A DNA stretch of 64,000 bases, from contig JAXRKP010001501.1 in the NCBI GenBank assembly GCA_037039925.1, forward strand, positions 1 to 64,000. Direction: 5' to 3'. Below the pieces are notes generated by a model that saw only the letters and a program-made list of their open reading frames with translations, searched no databases and was not told where the DNA came from. Shown here piece by piece: positions 48,801-54,800 of this stretch. The stretch is from Doris montereyensis. Taxonomy: Eukaryota > Mollusca > Gastropoda > Nudibranchia > Dorididae. The stretch's first letter is position 1. The number at the start of each line of letters is the position of its first letter. The position numbers and the translations under genes were made by a program.

Positions 48801-51800
48801 CACTAGAAAGTCATTCACTTATAATTTGAATTAACAATTTATAACAATACATTGAAATTGGAAATATTTACGCTGTTCTCCATTTCTGGCGTCGGGAGAG
48901 TATTTCATTTCCTAGATAGGATTTTTTATGTTGAGGTAGGAAATTTTCAGTTGACTTTTTGCTGGACACCCTGATATTCTCTCTTTATCAAATAATCGAC
49001 TCGTACTTGATATAACAAGCCTGTGTTAAAATAAAAACTTTGTGACAAGGTCTTCGACTAGAAATGAAATGATGGCCTAGTTGGAGACAAAAGAAATGAC
49101 AAAATATTTGAATAAATGCACGATGAAATTTTTTCTTTGCTCGATCTCCCCAGGCCCATCGGCGTTTTTCTCAATCTACCTGGTTGACAGCGTCTCTGGC
49201 CACATTGTCTACCACCAGACTCACAAGCGTGCTCGTGGTCCCATCAGAATGGTTCACTCAGAGAATTGGATTGTGGTGAGTGTTTTCATCTTGCATTTTC
49301 TGGGTTTTTTTTTACCATGCTGTATATGTTTGGGGGGGGGGGGGTGTTCCTGAGAAGGTCATTTTTGCCCAAGGTGGGAAAAATCTAGTTTATTGAATTA
49401 TTGGATGGAGTAGTTCATTCTCTTCACAATGATATCATGATCGTTTCTTTGAATATATACACATTTTCTAGAAATGACACAAGTATAACTTTCAGCACGT
49501 CTGTTTTACAATAAGGGACAGTAATTTTGTCTAAAATATTGCAAGTTGGTAAGCAATTCAATCATGACAATTGCCCTAAATATATATGTCCAGTGAGCAA
49601 TTTGTGTGCGCTACTGGTAGGTCCTATTTTTTCCCTTTCACACTCTTTCACATGTCTTTCCCCTTGCTGTTTCCTATGAATTCAAACTGAGATTACCGCA
49701 TATAGTGGAAAGGGTAAATTTTATAAGGTAACAGATAAAGTCCATGTCTCATTGCACCAAGCATTAGATTTAAGCTAGTTGTCATTAAGGGGATGATTTC
49801 ACCAACGTCCCCTCCCATCTAACAATCATTTCATTATATTACTTTTGAGGGTTTCGTTTTCCTCTCATCTTTTTCAGTACGCCTATGTTAACGAGAAGTA
49901 TCGACGTAATGAGATCGGCGTCCTAGAGCTGTACGAGGGCAAAGAGCAGAGCAACTCCACGGCCTTCTCCTCCTTCACGCCGCCTCCCGCCCCCTTGGTG
50001 ATGAGACAGTCGTACATCTTGCCGGAACCTTTGTACGCCATGGAGGCCACAGTGACGGAGAAAGGCATTGCCAGTAAAAGTGTCATCAGTAAGTACTGGC
50101 TGCGTTCTTGTAACTCACCGCACCTTTACGCCAATATCATCGGTGTGACTTTCTCTACGTTTCAGCACTTGGGCCAATAATATCGATATAGAATTTCCAT
50201 CTTTCTGATTGAAGTATTATACTGAAAAAAACGTTTTGAAACTCTTTTGAGAGACTGATCTGAAAACCTTTTTCGGGTATTTACAACAAATGGCGACTGT
50301 CATCAAATGTAGAGTATTAAATATTAATACATTTTTAACACATTGACTGTATTTTTTATGATATTGACAATTATTTATATGGAAGCTTTTAGATTATTTA
50401 AAGTTCTTCATATTCCACCCAGACACTTGTGAGTAATATTAGTCAGTTACAAACCTTGAGATCACCGCTATGGTGGGCAGTTCACTGAAACAAACAAGCA
50501 AACCGCTTGCCCTTTGAAAATCTAGTGAATGAAATGAAACATAACTATGTATATAAAGAATGCAATTAGATAGCATGATGACATAAAAAAATGTAAATGA
50601 ATGCACCATGGCAGAGGAAAGCAGGGTACAGAACCCACTGGTGGACAGTACCTTACCATCATCATTGTCATCATCAAACATTTATTTCTGTCAGGCATTT
50701 ATTTGTGGGAGTTTTTCCTCTCTTCTTTTTTTCTCAGTTTCGTTCAAAATTGGAGGAATCTTGTCCCTTCCCAAGGCCTTGCTGGACCCCAGACGTCCTA
50801 CCATGCCCACACAGGAAACCATGTGAGCATTTTTTCACCCTTTATCTTCAATAATTCGTCGGCTCAGAATTATACCCTTCTAACCACACAGTTAGCTATT
50901 TTGGAGTCAAAATCATTATCAGATTCAAAATCGTCAATTGTCTCACAAAAACATTTGTAATTAAATTTGGTCTGCATTTGTCACAAATTTCACTGGCATT
51001 TTGTCTCACCTCCAAATTCACTTTCCAATTGAGAACTTTACACTTTTTTGTTGTTGTTCAAAGCAAAGTTTAAAGCCTTTTTTATGTGTTCCAAGCAAAG
51101 TATAAAATCTTTTTTGTTGTTCAAAGCAAAGTTTAAAACCTTTTTTTGTTAAAAGCAAAGTTTAAAGTTTTTTATTTTGTTCAAAGCAAAGTTTAAAGCC
51201 TTTTACGTTGTTGTTCAAAGCAAAGTTTAAAGAGTTTTTTGTTGTTCAAAGCAAAGTTTAAAGCTTTTTTTTTGTTCAAAGCAAAGTTTGGCCGTAGTTA
51301 AGGGTCCAAAGACAAGGTGGTCATGGCCTCTCAACCAAATACTCATGGCCTTTCAAACAAATGGTCATGGCCTCTCAACCAAATTGTCATGGCCTTTCAA
51401 CCAAATGGTCATGGCCTCTCCAACCAAATGGTCACAGCCTCTCAACCAAATGGTCACAGCCTCTCAACTAAATGGTCACAGCCTCTCAACCAAATGGTCA
51501 CAGCCTCTCAACCAAATGGTGATGGCCTCTCAACCAAATGGTCACAGCCTCTCAACCAAATGGTCATGGCCTCTCAACCAGATGCTCATGGCCTCTCAAC
51601 CAAATGGTGATGGCCTCTCAACCAGAAAGATCATGGCCTCTCAACCAAATGGTGATGGCCTCTCAACCAGAAAGATCATGGCCTCTCAACCAAATAGTCA
51701 TGGCCTCTCAACCAAATGGTGATGGCCTCTCAACCAGAAAGATCATGGCCTCTCAACCAAATAGTCATGGCCTCTCAACCAAATGGTCACAGCCTCTCAA

Positions 51801-54800
51801 CCAAATGGTGATGGCCTCTCAACCAGAAAGAACCAAATGGTCACCAAAATGGCCTCTCAACCAAATAGTCATGGCCTCTCAACCAAATGGTCACAGCCTC
51901 TCAACCAAATGGTCATGGCCTCTCAACCAAATGGTCATGGCCTCTCAACCAGATGGTCATGGCCTCTCAACCAGATGGTCATGGCCTCTCAACCAAATGG
52001 TCATGGCCTCTCAACCAAATCGTCATGGCCTCTCAACCAGATGGTCATGGCCTCTCAACCAGATGGTCATGGCCTCTCAACCAAATGGTCATGGCCTCTC
52101 AACCAAATGGTCATGGCCTCTCAACCAGATGGTCATGGCCTCTCAACCAAATGGTCATGGCCTCTCAACCAGATGGTCATGGCCTCTCAACCAGATGGTC
52201 ATGGCCTCTCGACCAAATGGTCATGGCCTCTCAACCAAATGGTCATGGCCTCTCAACCAAATGGTCACGGCCTTGACTGTGGAACAAATTTCTCAAGTTT
52301 GTTGTGAGTAAAATCCACCCTGGTCCAGGTAGATGGATCGACACTTAGTCCCATCGGAGACGAACGATAAAATGGAGGTCGTGTGCAAATCACAATACTC
52401 TGCACATGTTAAAGATCCTATGGCTGTTCACAAGGCAATCTGGGCAAGATAAAAAATCCTACTAAAGTCCCCAAGATCCCCATAGTTGTGGATGTGGGTA
52501 AAATCAAATCAAATCAAACTATGCTTAGTTAGGACAATATTCTTATGAGCTGGCGATTTTTTGTAATCTTTGATTACTTTTGATGGATGTTCAGTTCATG
52601 ATGCGACTGATCCAGCACTTCTCTAAGTTTCACAATTTTCATAAATATTTACGCTGATCAACCCACGTCACACCAAACAGAGAAAGTCTATTATGCTAAA
52701 GGGGTAAAAGTGATAAATCACTTCTGAGTCTAACACACACTCGATATATTTCTTATAGTCCATATATTTAAAAAATGTCATCTCGTATTTTATTACACAT
52801 CAATGGCTTTCTCTTTGCCTGTTTTTCTTTATTTGTTACGTTTTTCTTTCCACGTATGCGGCACAATTCACTGACAGCAAAAAGATAATTCTCTAGGGTG
52901 TGATCCATGCTAGATTTATTTGAAAAAATAAGAGGGGTCAGTAAAAATCGATTGGATAAAGGAAAATCGGTTAAAATATTTACACTCAAGGCATGTTGCA
53001 TGCATACTTAACTTAAGCAAAAAAGTGAGTGGGTGGAGGAAGAACGTTATAACTTTGTAATGGTTTGTGACTGCAAATTTTGTTCTTCAGAGTGAAATGT
53101 GATAACCAATCTTTGAAATAAACTCATTTTCGTTAACTAGTTTCGTATATTTTTGTAGCAATTAGATAAAACATAATGACCAAAGCAAAAATAAATAAAT
53201 ATATAAATACAAATTAAAATGCTTTTATCAGAAAAGTAAAAAATCCAAAAGAAATGATACTTTCACATAGAACAGACAAGACTGTGATGCTATGGTAGAA
53301 ACAAAGACTGAGACGATTGGTTTGAGAGAAGCGCTGTTTTTACGAGATAAATATTTGTTATGGCTGTTGTTTATTTCTCTGCAATCGTCATACTATTTAT
53401 TTTGGGGGATGGTTGATGGATCCTACTTGCTGGTACTTCATGGGCAGTTGGTGCAGCTGGTAGGTCCTACTTCTTTCATTTCACTGTTTCACTTACTTTT
53501 CATCTTGCTGTTTCTCCTTAATTCACCCTGAGGTCATCACATTTGGTGAACAGGGTGAATTCCAATAAATAAAAGAGCAAAACAAGTATCCATTCATTCT
53601 GCGCTGTCGTTTGATACGATGTGATTTTCATACGGTCAAGTCGGCAATGACGTCATTTGCATTGTACGGTGGGTGATTGGTGAGCACTGCTGGTAGTGGT
53701 AGGTTGTACTTCTTTTCTTTCACTTTCACTCCTCGTTCATCTTGCTGCTTCCTCTTAACTCAGCCTTAGATCACCGCATATGGTAGACATGGTAAATTTC
53801 AATTTAACAAACAAATTTATTGCATGGTACGTTTCAGGGAGGAGGGCACCATTCCGTACGTGCCTGAGATTGGACTCAGCACTGAGGCTCTCATCAACTA
53901 CAACCGTACAATGGTCAACGTAGACAGTGTTTTTACCTTTCCTGCCGGCCTGGAGTCCACATCCCTTGTCTTTGTCTATGGCATTGGTGAGTAGCTTGCT
54001 GTCTAGTGATATAGAAACTAGTACCAAAAGGTCACAAGTTCTAGCCCGATAGCTGTTTTCTTCAGTTATTTTTATTTCTTAGTAAAAGCCACCCTCTGGT
54101 TCAGGTAAGTAAACAAATTAATTTGTTTTAGATCTGTTTTAGATCTGTTTTAGACCTGTTTTAGATCTTTTTTAGATCTGTTTTAGACCTGTTTTAGGTC
54201 TGGACCTTCCTTTGAAATTGAAGACTGGCTTAGAGCAGCGACAACAATCTACTAGCGAGACTTAGATCTATGTCTTGTTCTAGAAATTTTCAATTTAGAT
54301 TTATTGGCCAGGTCATTACTCTGAATTTTTAAAAGAGGCTAAGATCAGAGGTGAAGAAAGGGTGGCAAGGCATCCATGCTTTCCTTAGAATAAAATTAGC
54401 CCAGGCATAGCAGTGACAGCAACTGTTACAGGATCGTCAATATTGATGTAAAAGGCCATATAATGTTGATAGTATATGATAGTGTTTTATTAATACATTA
54501 ATGTTGATAGTGCATGATAGTGTTTTATTAATACTTTAATGTTGATAGTATGTGATAGTGTTTTATTGATATATAAATGTTGATAGTACATGATAGTGTT
54601 TTATTAATACATTAATGTTGATAGCATATGATAGTGTTTTATTAATACATTAATGTTGATAGTATATCATAGTGTTTTATTAATACATTAATGTTGATAA
54701 TATACGATAGTGTTTTATTAATACGTTAATGTTGATTGTATATGACAGTGTTTTATTAATACATTAATGTTGATAGTATATGATAGTGTTTTATTAATAC

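Noticed and set aside
51288..52311. Frames of up to 257 codons with regular [18 protein letters not shown] repeats
   Set aside because: The 22-bp unit leaves all plus frames open; there are no splice sites, start context or homology, and the DNA is a SINE-derived array.
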